64,000 nucleotides of DNA from Astropecten irregularis (Eukaryota > Echinodermata > Asteroidea > Paxillosida > Astropectinidae): assembly GCA_963971285.1 (NCBI GenBank), contig OZ020259.1, forward strand, positions 620,001 through 684,000. Reading direction: 5' to 3'. Both the position numbers and the translations under genes were made by a program. The notes beneath the pieces were generated by a model. The model saw nothing but the letters and a program-made list of their open reading frames with translations, did no database searches and was not told the DNA's origin. Of the stretch, positions 1 through 19,073 are shown piece after piece (the first letter of the stretch is position 1; each line of letters begins with the position of its first letter).

Positions 1-549
1 CGTTGTATTAGGAATCTAAATTAAGGGTCAATTTCAACATAACTGGTGTGACTGTAATTTCACTTCCAAAATGGACCCTTTAATGGACGCAAACAAGTTA
101 AAACTTCGTGTTATAAGATTTAGAGTAAGACTTTCTTCTTGTACCACTACACAGCTTCAAACGTCCATGGTATACAACAGGCATTGCTTGTAGATTAATA
201 TTTCATTATGTCTAAAATCAACCCAACTTGTCAATTGTCATATCACTCAGATTTTCTGTTTAGAGTATTTACTCTGTTTACTAAGAGCCATACAAGTTGC
301 TCTGTGCTTGGATGTTGGAGGTTGGAAAGATAGTCAACTGACTACATTAATTGAGAGGCTAAAGCAAACGATATACCATGGGGGGTTATCCCAAAGTGTA
401 TTTATGGAGCTAAAAAGTCCTTCTGTAGCTCCAAACTACAAATGTGGAGATATATTATAAAAAGGATGTAGGACTACGTGTAGCTTTATCCATGCTACAA
501 CTTCAGTGAGTCACAAGTCTTGCTTAGACGGTTAGACCTTAGTGTCATG
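1..549. other. Intergenic, nothing recognised
   Basis: AT-rich non-coding sequence. I see no convincing exon, RNA gene or repeat end here. Confidence 0.5.
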
Positions 550-915
550 TTAAAGGTACTATCATACCTTTGGTAGCATACCGAAACAGAAATCTTGACA
601 TATTTACCTATACCATTATTACCATACAGCGCGCGTATAAAGATGGAATGGTAGAAACGTATTGTTCAAGTTTTTCTGCCTCATATGGTAACTGTATTAT
701 CCAGAAAAGAGTAAAACCAATGACTAAAAACAATTTTGATCTTTAAAAGATCAACAACAACGGTGAAAAGACTTCCAAGATACCGTGGGCGTTTTTCACC
801 GTTTTCTCAAGAAGTGTGTACCGTATGGAACTGGAAATGTCACAGATGACTGTTACTATATCTTCCTTGATATTTTTGCTCATGATTCTGCATTTCTTTA
901 ACAAATTACCTGCGC
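550..915 (-). repeat. Rpt1 copy 1 (B form)
   Basis: Reverse-oriented copy of the main dispersed repeat of this window. It starts with the terminal TTAAAGGTACTATC and contains the shared module (a block that reads as 'aaacataccgt...tatttatccagaaa' in other reverse copies) and the B-specific part with the words TTTTCACCGTTTTCTC and CACAGATGACTGTTA. The far end is eroded. The short ORFs crossing it are chance reading frames. Confidence 0.75.
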
Positions 916-2689
916 TACAAACCATTGTCACTAAAACAAAAGCCCCAATGATATGGTGGGCCCTATATGACGATATCTTTTCCCATACAGAACGAAACTG
1001 AACAGACGTTAAGTTAAAGATGGAAGTGGTACATAAACAACTTAGAACAAATTCATTGGCGACAAACAAAAGAAACCCCATAGCTATTTTCAGTAACAAG
1101 AACCAACCGTGCCAACAAACCGTATATTGGTTTGTGGTTGTACAGCATTATCATAAAACCACAGTTCCCTTGTTTGTATAATTTAGTGAAAGAGTATGTG
1201 CATAATTCCTTACCTCACTTGGCAAATGGCTGAATGTTATAAATTCCATAAGTTAACGCTGATCTGGCTGCTACTGCATACTGCTGGTGCTAAGTTGTTA
1301 TAATATTACCGTGGCCGTGCATACTACATCGTCTTGGTATACACTGCCTGGTACATGCTTAGGCCAAGTTTTCTTAGTTACACTTCATAAGTTCATAGCC
1401 AGTGTGAGAGAAACTCGCCACTCCAGTTGAAAGCAAAACTCTTCAATCAGCCACGTACATGTAAACTTCAACACGCCACTTCACAGAAAACGGCATATAA
1501 ATCACACTTCACGGTCCCTGAGCGTACACACAGTACAAAGTCACATCACAGGAACTAAAATAGTAGGACAGTGTACGTACAGCAAGTTCGTCGGCCATGT
1601 TGGATCAGGAAAACTGTATGCTGATAAATAGTTTAACCTTACCGTCGCACTATCTGATCAAAACATTGGCTGACAGCAACAGAACTCCGGGCTATCGAAC
1701 GACTCAACAGAAAATGAATACTAGTTGAACGTCACATCCATATCAGCAAGCAGAAAGTTCCAATAATGTTTTTCTGAAGCACACGGTACACGTACAAGGT
1801 CATTGGTTCGGCACCATGGCGTCGTATTACGCTGTGGGACATTGGTTGATTAAAGGGGCTTGCTGTTAGTATCTCCAAAATGATAGGTATTGAAGGGTGG
1901 TGCTATATCAGGAAAAGGCTTAAATGGTGATGATACGGCGTAGTGACAGAGGCAGGGAACATCAGATTGCATCAATGAGATTCATGTGTTGATGCTTTGC
2001 TCCATCTCTTGCGCAGTTGTTCGCTATACGTACACACGCACCAACCACTAAATGACCTTTACCTTTAAATAGTCATTCCTGTTTATTCAGCACTTCCCGT
2101 CCGTGATTCAGTCGTTGTGTGTGGGGCCTCCATTATTTAATATCATCAACGAATTCCGGTGACAACACCAAACTGCAACACAACAGGCCCCACATCCACA
2201 TAAGTGCTGGGCTTCAAAACAACAAGAAGTTGATTACGCTCCCGTGATCAGTTTACCCATGCTCAGATTACCCAGTCATAAAGTCAGTTTAGGCCTATGT
2301 AGCCTATGTACATTCCAGCACTAGAAAGAAAACTACATGTAGTTACGAATACGATGTTGGTTATAAAATATATTTTCAAAAGACTCAGTTGCAAATTTTC
2401 ATACATGTTTTATTTCATATTAATTGTCCTGCCTCATTGGTTTTCAAATGGTTTCAAATTACATAATTAGTTTCTTCCATGCAAACTAGACTGGTTAGCA
2501 CAAATAAGTTCCGGCTTCTGCAGTTTCAAACTCTTAAAATTCACGACTAGAATAAAGTTAGAAATCTCGCCGCTCGATCGTTGCAGAACTTTGATGCAGT
2601 AAAAAGAGATACTTTATCCCCTACATCAAACCATGGATAATCAAACCAGGGTTTTTTTCTGTGTATATTATGACTGTGTGTGTGATCTT
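916..2689. other. Intergenic, nothing recognised
   Basis: Unique-looking AT-rich sequence with many short words common in this genome (TACATGTA, TAGGCCTA). No exon with coding character and credible splice sites was found on either strand. Confidence 0.4.
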
Positions 2690-2975
2690 TCTGCTCGCGT
2701 CACAGCACTCACACTTTTTTCTGATCAAACATGTAGGCCTACAGGAAATAATAAGCCTTTGAAAATTTGAGCTCAATTGGACATCAGTTCTGAGTCACGA
2801 TAACTTATAGCAAAAACCCCGACTCAATTTTTCTTACAAAACATAAAGAATGGTTTTTCAGGCGGAACTATTTTAACGGTATGTTTCTACCAGCACCATC
2901 TTACCCTGAAAGTTATACGTAAATATGTGAACATTTCTGTTTGGGTATGTTACCAATCATGTACTGTATAAAACG
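2690..2975 (+). repeat. Rpt1 copy 2 (A form, internally deleted)
   Basis: Forward copy of the A form. It has the A-specific half (words CAGCACTCACAC, GAGCTCAATTGGACATC, CCCGACTCAATTTTTCTTA) joined directly to the shared half (CAGGCGGAACTATTTTAACG, CAGCACCATCTT, AACATTTCTGTTTGGGTA). The central stretch between AAGAATGGTTTT and TTCAGGCGG is missing compared with complete copies at 29.0 and 36.1 kb. Confidence 0.75.
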
Positions 2976-4099
2976 ATAGGTATGGAGCTAGCACAAGCTT
3001 GCCTGAGGAACGACCAAAGACGGTCCAACCTCCATGGTGCGTCACCATACGTGTGGTTAAAAAGCAGTGATTTATTGTGTTTTTGTGAGCGTTTATTTTC
3101 GTGATCTATCTGATCATAAAAGTCCCTTCCTTCCCCCAAGATCTAATCAGTTACGCTGCTGAACTCTGCTAATGAACCACGTCGCCTATACAATTAAGGA
3201 ACTCGATCTCAGTCTCACCATGGAGAAATGGTCGCACGGAATCCCTCAAGGGCAGTAGTTATTTTCTATAAACAACTTCTAAAAGGGATAAGCCAGGCGC
3301 CCAGTTGATGGCATATCTTCTCATATTGTGTACCTTGCTTCTGGTTATATGATATTATGAATGATATACAATTTGTTCAAATCTGGGTTGGATTCCAGAA
3401 TGTCAACCGCGAGATGATGTAGACTGACAGCCGTATACTATAGCTAGAGTCACATCCTACCCGGGAGCTGCTTGTATAGAGGAAGGAGCTTAGAGGTGAC
3501 TCCACAGCTCCATTCTCTGAGCTGCCTTGAGTGCCTTGGTACCGTAGAGACCGGAAGACAAACTCCGGAGATTGTCGCCTCACACCGGTGACATTCGCCA
3601 ACATCGATCTCCTTTTCTTCCAATGTCTCCTGCATCATTCCAGTCATACCGAACAGGATTCTCTCGTTGCCCTGAGGACTCCCCTTACATTCCTGGACGA
3701 TCCGTCCTGTCGTACTCTCTCTCTGTCAGGGGTCGTGTCCTCAGCCTGTCACTACTCCAGCTGCCCTGGGCCGTCAATTACTGAAATTATCCCGTCAGAT
3801 GAGGTGAGAAGCGTCGAGCGTGTGGCGAGTGAAACTGAAACCAGTGGTAAAAATTGTTTCGTAGACCCCATCCCCATCTGCCAAGAGGCCATGAGCCTCC
3901 TTCGCGATGAAGCTACAACCCATGGAGGTGTGGCCAGACAACAAATAAATCTGGTCAGGCCATGGAGCTGAGCTTGAATGATTGACCATGAAGCTTGACC
4001 AATCTAGGGTCAACTTAACCTTAGGCTATGACTATAATAATGAAGGCGTGGAAATATAATTGTCAAATCAAGAAGCGACATTATGATGAAGCTGATTAA
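2976..4099. other. Intergenic, nothing firm
   Basis: An open frame of 146 codons on + (3531-3971) overlaps others in all frames. It shows no domain, conserved motif or splice structure, so it is not called as a gene. Confidence 0.4.
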
Positions 4100-4241
4100 G
4101 GCCGTGTCCCAATTTTTATTCTCTGGCTGCGGCTGCAAATTACGCGTGTACCTATAATGGCAGCCAAAGGTCAGAGACTGCAGCCATTTCCATAGACATG
4201 TGTGTTATTAGCGGTCGCAGCCAGAGAATTGAGACACGACC
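4100..4241. mobile_element. Harbinger-like MITE, 142 bp
   Basis: A short element with terminal inverted repeats: GGCCGTGTCCCAATTTTTAT at the left and, at the right, AATTGAGACACGACC preceded by a reverse copy of CTCTGGCTGCG. It is flanked on both sides by TAA, which fits the 3-bp TWA target duplication of PIF/Harbinger elements. It has no coding capacity. The superfamily assignment is inferred from the target duplication length and sequence only. Confidence 0.6.
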
Positions 4242-6054
4242 TAATATGATTAATCATGCAACCGTCACACCATATACAACAAGTGGGGAGTGGTCAATCC
4301 AAGGAGTCCGAATTCCTGAGCTATGGTCAAAGCATGAAGCTGGACAAATATGCCAAATCATCGGGAGCGATGTTGTGTTATAGCTGATACATATTGCGTT
4401 GGCATACTGATTCCGATGAATTGTTCAGCTCCATTTCCGTTCTATTTCCGTATTGGTTTTTGTTTTCCCAAAAGAGATAAAAGTGCCAGATATGACGCCT
4501 GACTCCATCGCCCATACTATTTATCCTCCTTGACACCCATTGATCGCCATCAGCTCTCACATAATGCTGGCTAAGTATGATTACATCTGTCATGTACCAC
4601 TTAAACACTAAATTTATCAAATCAGGACTGAATGCAACATTGCAAATCGAGTTAAAAACATCTTTCCCACTAAATATAGCAGACATGCGGTTCACATTTT
4701 AATGCCAAAACCACAATGCTATAAAACATTATGTATAGTACCCTTGACATTACTGTAGGGCAGACTTGTCATATGCACGCTGCACTGCGCCAAAAAACAA
4801 CCCTTATAACCCTGTAAACGTTTTGCGTCTTTACCAACCTTTGATGGTTCACTCACCATGTGTGACAGCTACTGCATAAAATGCCTTTTTCTTGACCATG
4901 GAGGTAGAACCCTATTTCTAGACTAACACGATTGGGATCTGCTCAAATTTGAACAGATATGAAGATGGGTTTAACGGTTCGTAAGACTTGAAGCTATGCA
5001 TGGTGGAAGTATACTAATAGAAAGAAGGTATGGTTTGCGGTGACACTATGTAATCTCTTCTGTGAGAGTGTGTGGTTCTGAGAAGAACCGTTGGTATTTA
5101 TTATCTCGACGTTCCGAACAGTGTGCTCTGTTCGTCCTCAGGATTTGTTACTCCCTTGGAACTTGGGAAGCTTCTTGTCATCCATCTTCTATTTATAGAC
5201 CATGACACAACTTCTCGCCTTAGGAATCAAGGGTCCTTGCACTAACAGGAGAAATATGCATCCATCCACTTACCACTCCACACCTTGCAATATAGGTCAA
5301 CCAATGTCACTATCCTGGAAGCTTTTAGCCATAGCTTGATTGGCACTCCCTGCCTGATAATAAGCTCCAGGCTCTGCCACAACGCCGTTTCACTACGACC
5401 GGTTGGTATTATCATGGAGGTAGGAAAAGATCACCAAGGTATTGAGACAGATTTGCCACGGCACTCTGGCAAATTGACTCAAATTGGCAATTGCTGAGCG
5501 ATTCTTCGCCTTGGTTATTTTGGTTCTCTCCCCCTCCCCCTCCTTTTTAAGAATCATACAAACTCAATCAAGCCTAGACTCGATCGGCTCCAGACTATTT
5601 TGGGAGGCAACAAAAAAGCCGATCGGTCTTTACGTCCTCCATGACTACAAATAAACAAAATATATTATGAAAATATTAAAGAGCTTACTTTATATAGGGA
5701 GAATTTTCCACAGTCTTCCTTATATACTTCTTTTAGAAAACCCAGCTGAACCAAACTTTATAGACAGAGGTTTTGAACAGTCAAGTATTAAAAAAGAAAT
5801 CTGCATACATTCAGTCAGCAAAATTCTAGTTTTGGAGAAACATCCAAATATCCAAAAAGTCCGATGTTTCCCAAAATTGTAGACGTTATTGTCTCCCTAT
5901 TGTACCCAATGTGTTACATATTGCGTTCTTAAAGTAAATGTACGGTATTCTTGCCAACTTTGGTAGATTTAAGTGTTAAATTGGAGTGTGTATGATATTG
6001 AGTTATTTCAATAATTATCAGTGGATCACCAAATATGGTTTTTGGAATTAGAGA
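4242..6054. other. Intergenic, nothing recognised
   Basis: No gene or clear repeat end seen. Short ORFs here are scattered in all frames without coding features. Confidence 0.4.
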
Positions 6055-6228
6055 TATGGGCCCCTAGTATCATACTTTGGTAGGAAACCAAAACAGAAAT
6101 TTTCACATAATTATACACGTATTTATCTATAACTTACAGAGTATAAAGATGGTGCTGATAGAAACATACCGTTACATTTTTTCAGCCTGAAATGGTGTAC
6201 AGTATCTATCAAGAAATTAGTAAAGGCA
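6055..6228 (-). repeat. Rpt1 copy 3 (shared half only)
   Basis: Reverse fragment holding only the module common to A and B forms. It runs from TAGTATCATACTTTGGTA through ACATACCGTTA and CCTGAAATGGTGTACAG to a decayed 'aagaaattagtaaa'. Confidence 0.65.
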
Positions 6229-6507
6229 ACGAACAATGTCTGTATTGAAGGAGAAATTGCCCAAGTTTCCGCAGTGTCATCGGTTTGTCAGCTGTGAATG
6301 ATCATCAAGAAACCCAGGGATTGTGAATATTATACGGATTAGTTTCAAGCTATAGGCTTAGACCTACTCAAGTTCTATGATCACCGACTATTAATAATAA
6401 CCAACCTCGATCATGGTTGCATTGTTCATGAAGGTTCGTCCTTTCACCAGGATTAACTTTGGGATCCACTTTAGACTAGGGATGACGCTGATGCTGTATC
6501 ACAAGGG

Positions 6508-6656
6508 GTGGATTTCACGAAGCTCTACGATCGATCGTAACTCGAGATACGAAGGATAACCCATCGTATCTTCAGACTTCTAACGTAGGCAGTTGCGATG
6601 TATCATACGTTCTACGATTGATAGCAAGTTACGATGTGTTTGGTGATATCGAATCC
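6508..6656 (-). mobile_element. MITE family C copy (decayed palindrome)
   Basis: About 150 bp with near-inverted ends: GGTGGATTTCACGAAGC on the left and a reverse-complementary TTGGTGATATCGAATCCAC on the right. Inside are CTACGATCGATCGTAACTCG and TTCTACGATTGATAGCAAG, diagnostic of the family also found at 13.3, 53.5 and 55.1 kb. No coding capacity. Confidence 0.65.
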
Positions 6657-6814
6657 ACGACATGTACCGAGAAGGCGTGCCTCAGGCAGCAGTACATCGT
6701 TACAAATCAAATAATTAATTTATAACGAATCAAACACATAACCGAAATTATATAATTTGAAAAACACAATGAGTTCAGGAATACACTCAAGTCGGCAATA
6801 ATTATTCCCAGTTT

Positions 6815-6940
6815 TAAAAGGTATAATATGATTGGTAAAGGTCACAGAACAGCACTCACAATCTGTCTAATACTAATCCATCATGCTACATGAAATGATA
6901 AACCTGTGAAGATTTGAGCTCGTTGGCGAGAATGTCCAGA
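6815..6940 (+). repeat. Rpt1 copy 4 (A-specific half only)
   Basis: Starts at TTTTAAAAGGTATAATATG and continues through GGTAAAGGTCACAGAACAGC to TGAAGATTTGAGCTCG. The shared half is missing. Confidence 0.65.
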
Positions 6941-7171
6941 TAGATGTGTCCACTATATGCAAGAGGTATAGTGTAAATCACATTTAGAAGCAGTGCACGG
7001 GACAAAAGTCAGAAGTAATTTTTGTGGAATAACCAGGTAAGCTCCAATCATGTCAGTGTACTGGAGAGTCTAAACTTACACCGAAAAAAGGTACCGTAGG
7101 CCCTTCCTTAATATCTGATAACACACATCAGGAAGTCAATAATTAATTGCCATCCACCAAAAAAAATGAGT

Positions 7172-7680
7172 TCAGTATTTGATGAAAGAAGTACTGAACC
7201 TAGATCTCGACTGAGTCATGCTGTTATCCAAGCTAGGACTTTTTAGAGAAGCAGCTAGGATTACATCTGATCCCACCACGAAGTCATCTCTCTGAAAATA
7301 CCGCATAAATCTAGCGGGGTTGGGGAATTTTAGGGTTAGGTTTCTTGAACCACCAGTATTAAAGACGAAGCCGCACCTGTTGTTAAGCCTATCCCGGGAA
7401 AGTAAGAAGGGCTTGGTCGATGAAAAAGCTCTCTTGTGAAACATAAGGACGTTACCCCCATTCGTTTCCAGCCAGACAGCATCGTGTATAGTCATGACAG
7501 AAAATTGACAACCAGGTACGGAAACTTGATCAATGACCAATCTGTCCTTGGTCAGATTATGGAGAAATAAGATGGTCAGATGATTATGTAAGAAACGGAT
7601 ATAAATCGAGAGCCGATGGAGCCACACTGGGCGTGTTTCTATTTTTGGTTTCCCTTCTGGATAATTTACCGGCTAATAGC
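7172..7680 (-). other. Unidentified open frame, possible exon remnant
   Basis: An open frame of about 167 codons on the minus strand runs from just after an in-frame TAG near 7680 to a stop at 7172. There is no ATG at a sensible place; the first part reads PEGKPKIETRPVWLHRLS. A pyrimidine-rich TTTCTCAGCTATTAG lies at its upstream edge and could be a splice acceptor. Composition is less biased than in neighbouring chance ORFs (segments such as QVSVPGCQFSVMTIHDAVW look protein-like), but I recognise no family. It could be an exon of a lost or distant gene, or simply chance. Confidence 0.2.
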
Positions 7681-7961
7681 TGAGAAACTGGCGAACGGTA
7701 ATTTTACTGGAGATCTTTGCACAAAGCGGCAAACATCCCACTCAAACATACTTTTGAATTCACCCTTTTTAAAAACCATATTTTGAAAATTTAGATTTAA
7801 GGCTATACATGGCAGAAGCACAAAAGTAATTGTTATAGTTACATTGTATTTGAAAGCACACTTTATACCTCATGGTAGAACTAGAAGTAGAAGCTTAGGA
7901 AGCAGGAAAATCACACGTAATTATTGTGATATTACTTTTATTGACGCGCGAGGGCGCTATT

Positions 7962-8290
7962 TATAGCATACCGAAATAGAAATGTTCACATAATACAAAA
8001 CTCAAGTTACAGGGTATAAATGAAGGGTGGTGTTAAAAACATACAGTTAAAATCTTGCCTGAAATCTTTCTGCTGTATTTATCCAGAAAAAGATTAAAGT
8101 CTATGACCCAAAACAATTTTGATCTTTTTATGATCACAAATAATGGTGAAAACTAAAAATACAGTAGGCGTTTTTCACTGTTCTCAAAAAGTGGGCACCG
8201 TATGGGACTGAAAACAAGTTTCACAGATGACTGTTACTTATCTTCATTGATATTTATGACCCATGAATCTGTATTTCTTTGAATTGACAT
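7962..8290 (-). repeat. Rpt1 copy 5 (B form)
   Basis: Reverse B-form copy lying 0.5 kb upstream of NDUFV1. It has the words TATTTATCCAGAAAAAGATT, CGTTTTTCACTGTTCTC and CACAGATGACTGTTA, but its termini are eroded. Confidence 0.7.
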
Positions 8291-8785
8291 GATTGAACCA
8301 AATTACAATTGGGGGGGGGGCCTATTTTTTTAATGAAGTGACAAACTTTTCATGCACGATAATAAATACCGCGTTTCTTTTATTGTGAGACCGCTGTTGC
8401 ACTGACTAAAGAGGGTGTGTATTAAACTATGAGTTTTGTATTAATTACTTTCTTTATTATATTCTTTTATTTTCGCTTTGTTTGTTTGTTTATTTATTTG
8501 TTATCTGTCAACTTTTGCCAAAGCGTCCATTATCTTTTTCCTACTGAAGCGCCCCCAAGAGTTATGTCCAATTTCAGGCTGTGAGATTTATTCGCTGGTA
8601 CCCGTACGTCCTAAGTGTGTTATGAATGCTATCAGGGAGCCAGGGAAATTCGCCATTATTATATTTTTGGCCGGCTTGTGTAATCCGAAAATACAGGTTA
8701 TGCAAAGAGGCCCATTTCTCTTAAATCAGTCAGAATTTTAGCATAGATCTGTCACCAAAAGCCGGTTGAACAAGGAGTGTCAATC

Positions 8786-15877
<7,092 letters not shown>

Positions 15878-16746
15878 TAACACCCACCGACAGAGTTTCA
15901 TGATGACGTAGACATAACAGTGTGAACAAGAAGACCATGGCATGTTGGTTCAACCCTACACTATGGTCAGTTTGACTGGACTTGCTGTGCACAGGTCATG
16001 GGTTCTCATCCACCCCAAGCCTCCTGAACAGTTTTTTTTTTCTTAGGCTGGCACTTAACAAATGGGTGAATCCATGTTTATTTTATGAATGTTACAAAAA
16101 ATTGACATTTTAAGTCGTGTCTAGCCTGAAATTGTTTAAAGATTGGCTTTTTTTTCTTCCCACAGCCCGTGCTAGTTGTTTCGATATGTACATAAATTAA
16201 TATAGAGTTGATAGTCTTTTCCTAATGAGAGTCAGAAATTTCGAAAAAAAAAATCAATTTTTTGTCTGAAGCATTGAAAATTTGCTATTTCAAGAAGTAT
16301 TTTTGAAGAGTCATGTTTCCAACTTTGAGATGGAACAAAATCTCTGTTAAAACACTTCAATTGCTGGTTGTGCCAACATACGAGGGCTCTGTAACAACAC
16401 AACAGCTTGATTTGCCGACAAGCGAGGGCGCTGTTGAAGATGGCTACACATTGCATTGTAATCCACACAGCGACTGCAGTAATTTATCCTGTATTTTGTA
16501 AAATGTACCTAAAGTTGAGTGATTTTGCAATTATTGGATGTGATGAAAGTTCAGTGGAATGCCACAGATATCAATAACATCAAAAATATTGAATATTGAA
16601 TATTTTTGACTAATTTTTCATTATTTTATCGTTCTGTAATTTCATTTTATTGGGATGGCATAATACATGTTTACTTGGTTTCCAACTGAAATTGCCACAT
16701 AAATGATGACGATCCAAATACCATATCACATTGTCCCAATCCTTGA
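15878..16746. other. NDUFV1 3' flank
   Basis: Presumed 3' UTR and flank of NDUFV1. No AATAAA lies close behind the stop codon, so the 3' end cannot be placed. Short ORFs near 16.2-16.5 kb show no coding character. Confidence 0.4.
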
Positions 16747-17045
16747 AGATACTATCGTTGGTAGCATATAAAAACAGAAATCTTCACAGATTCACCTATA
16801 ACTTATAGGGTATAAAGATGGTGATGGTAGAAACATACCGTTAAATTGTTTCTGCCTGAAATACTGTATATATCTAGAAAAGAGTTAAACCAACGACCAA
16901 AAACAATTGTAATCTTCGAAAGATCGAAAATGTAGAAAATACTGCGGGCGTTTTTCACCATTTTCTCAAAAAGTGGGCACCGTATGGAACTGGGAATTTC
17001 ACAGATGACTGTTAGTGTATCTTTCTTGATATTTTGGAAAAATTC
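16747..17045 (-). repeat. Rpt1 copy 6 (B form, left arm of inverted pair)
   Basis: Reverse B copy, from GATACTATCGTTGGTAGCAT through AACATACCGTTAAATTG and GTTTTTCACCATTTTCTC to CACAGATGACTGTTAG. Copy 7 follows in the opposite direction 36 bp later. Confidence 0.75.
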
Positions 17046-17081
17046 TTTGCCAAAAACAGAAATAAAAATTTGATTAAGGGG

Positions 17082-17445
17082 TTAAAGGTAATATCGCACT
17101 TTGGTTTTTGTCAAAGAAATGCAGATTCTTGGGCAAAAATATCAAGACAGATACTGTAAAAGTCATCTGTGAAAATTTCAGTCCCATACGGTGCCCACTT
17201 TTTGAGAAAACAGTGAAAAACGGCCACAATATTTCTGAAGTCTTTTCTCTTTTATTTTTGATCTTTTAAAAGATCAAAAAGATTTTCGGTCATTGTTTTA
17301 CTCATTTCTGGATAAATACACAATTTCAGGGGGAACGATTTTAACGATATGTTTCTTCCACAACCATCTTCATACCTTGTAAGTTATACGTAAATCTGTG
17401 AACATTTCTGTTTTGGTTTTTACCAAAGTATGATACTACCTTTAA
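17082..17445 (+). repeat. Rpt1 copy 7 (B form, complete)
   Basis: The best complete B copy. It begins TTAAAGGTAATATC and ends GATACTACCTTTAA, so AGGTA...TACCT inverted ends lie inside TTAA on both sides. This fits a DNA-transposon-derived element with a TTAA target, though TTAA may also belong to the terminal repeats. The centre has the palindrome GATCTTTTAAAAGATC. No coding capacity. Confidence 0.8.
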
Positions 17446-18547
17446 GATGTACAAGTACAGGTGTATTGGGTATAGGCTGGATCTAGTTACGTTCTGCAAG
17501 ACTTACCGTTCCTCGACGTGCCTTCCTGTTTTCTCTGCTATTGAACGAATTCAGAGATAGTCACAAAACTGAGTTACCTTCAGTTTAACATTTTGATCAT
17601 CACTTGGGTCAAGCTTGAAACGTTGCATGAGCAGAGTCCTCAGTGGTTTATAGAGGGAGTGAAACATGTATCTCTGTTTGTTTGTTTGTCTGTTTGTTGG
17701 GTGTGTTGGGGTGTTTGTTTGTTTGTTTGTTGGGGCGTTGGGGTGATTGTTTGTTTGTCTTTTCGTTGACTTGTTTTTGCCTGATCTAGTTTTCAACCTC
17801 CCATACATATTCTAGGCTAATCTTATTCCATTCATCAAATAACCGCTTGGGGAACTGGATTAATTTAAGTCCTTCTTTGTTCACTTCACTTAAATTACTA
17901 ATCTTATTTTGTAAAAGTTGCCGATAACGTCATCATGGATGCTAATTGTATTGTTACCTTGCTAAATTTATCCCTAAATAACGGTTAACACTGGCCAACG
18001 ATAGCCGGCATGATAAAAGTATTAAAAGTGTTAACTTGATCCTTGCAGTAAATACTTGCAGTGAAATGATCCAGTACCGGTGCTACTTAATGATATTATA
18101 CGAGCGATTCTCACAACCAATTATTTTTGCTGGATTTGAGAAAATCGGCTTGCAACAAGCTCCTTTTTACTAATAATCATGTAGGTCAATCTTCAAGCAA
18201 TTAGGTTGCTTGTTGGCCTTGTCTTGTCTTGGTTTTTGTGTGTTTGATTCGTAAGCATGTGCGGTTCCCAATTCCGGCCCTCACTCTCTCCATCTCTGCC
18301 GTGACTGATCACTTCACTTGACTTTGAGAGCTAAGAGTGTGTGGTGGTCTGATCTCACAAATTTCTCTTTGAACACACTCGTGAATGTTCTTTGCTGTAA
18401 TTTTACCGTCTAAAACGACTGAAAATATCAGTGAAATCATTGTTTTCTTCGGACTTAATTGCTCGTACAAAAGGAGTTGTGTCACACCTACTTTGATTTG
18501 CGGAACTTTATTTTGGGGGTCGGTGACTGACGAGTTTCATGTTCGAT
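17446..18547 (+). repeat. 5' half of the CTL1/CTL2 duplication, with a GTTT microsatellite
   Basis: From about 17568 this flank is homologous to 19348-20216 upstream of the second lectin gene. A (GTTT)n run occupies about 17675-17760. About 280 bp before the start codon is a block GCGGTTCCCAATTCCGGCCC, followed by CTCTC-rich sequence, that is also present upstream of lectin genes 2 and 4. No TATA box can be assigned with confidence. Confidence 0.65.
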
Positions 18548-19054
18548 ATGTTTCGTGCGGTTTTCATCGTGTTTGCTGTCATGTGCGCTCTTGCTGTCAC
18601 TCAAGTTTCAGCGAAGTGTAGGCGTTTGCTCCGTGGCCCACCCTGCCCTTCGGGGTGGATTCCTTGGGGAAATTCTTGTTACGTGGTCACTCAAACCAAT
18701 GTTAACTGGTCGAGTGCTAGAGCCGAGTGCGCCAAGTTGAGTGGCATTCTGGCCGTGCCAAGCTCCCTGGAAGAGAATGATTTCATCGTGGACAACGTGA
18801 TTCCGGTCGAGGTGTCTGCTTGGATTGACTGCAGTGACATAGCGACCGAGGGAATCTGGGTGTGCGAGGAGGGAGGAGTGGAGGTCAGCTACAGGAAATG
18901 GGCAAAAGGGGAGCCCAACAACGCCAGCAATGGACAGGATTGTGCCGTTATATCTCGGTCACTGGGGACTGGTCGCGAATGGCATGACTTTGGGTGTGAA
19001 GGTACCCATGGCGCGGTGTGCAAGCAGCCTGCTTATTTTCACGGAGACTTTTAG
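18548..19054 (+). CDS. Secreted C-type lectin 1 (single CTLD)
   Basis: 168-aa secreted lectin of one C-type lectin-like domain, encoded by one exon. Residues 1-22 (MFRAVFIVFAVMCALAVTQV then SA) are a signal peptide. The CTLD follows: CPSGWIPWGNSC opens the long-form domain, ARAECAKL is helix 2, and WHDFGC and AVCKQ close it. The sugar/calcium site reads EPN, the mannose-type motif, but the usual Glu before the next Cys is Gln (QDC) and WND is WHD, so calcium binding may be altered. Two extra cysteines (WIDC and WVCEE) replace a hydrophobic residue and a Trp of typical CTLDs and may form an added disulfide. An ATG at 18539 lies three codons upstream, but its equivalent is absent in gene 2, so 18548 is preferred. 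Sequons NWS and NAS could be glycosylated. Confidence 0.92.
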   Translation: MFRAVFIVFAVMCALAVTQVSAKCRRLLRGPPCPSGWIPWGNSCYVVTQTNVNWSSARAECAKLSGILAVPSSLEENDFIVDNVIPVEVSAWIDCSDIATEGIWVCEEGGVEVSYRKWAKGEPNNASNGQDCAVISRSLGTGREWHDFGCEGTHGAVCKQPAYFHGDF

Positions 19055-19073
19055 AATATCAAACAACATCAAG

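Noticed and set aside
743..1099. 118-codon minus-strand frame and overlapping + frame
   Set aside because: Both lie across an Rpt1 copy and its flank; the same repeat at other sites does not keep the frames open.
3531..3971. 146-codon + frame
   Set aside because: All frames nearby are partly open; no conserved motif or splice signals.
18539..18547. Upstream ATG as the start of lectin 1
   Set aside because: The equivalent codon is AAG in the duplicated gene 2; the downstream ATG gives the shared 168-aa length.
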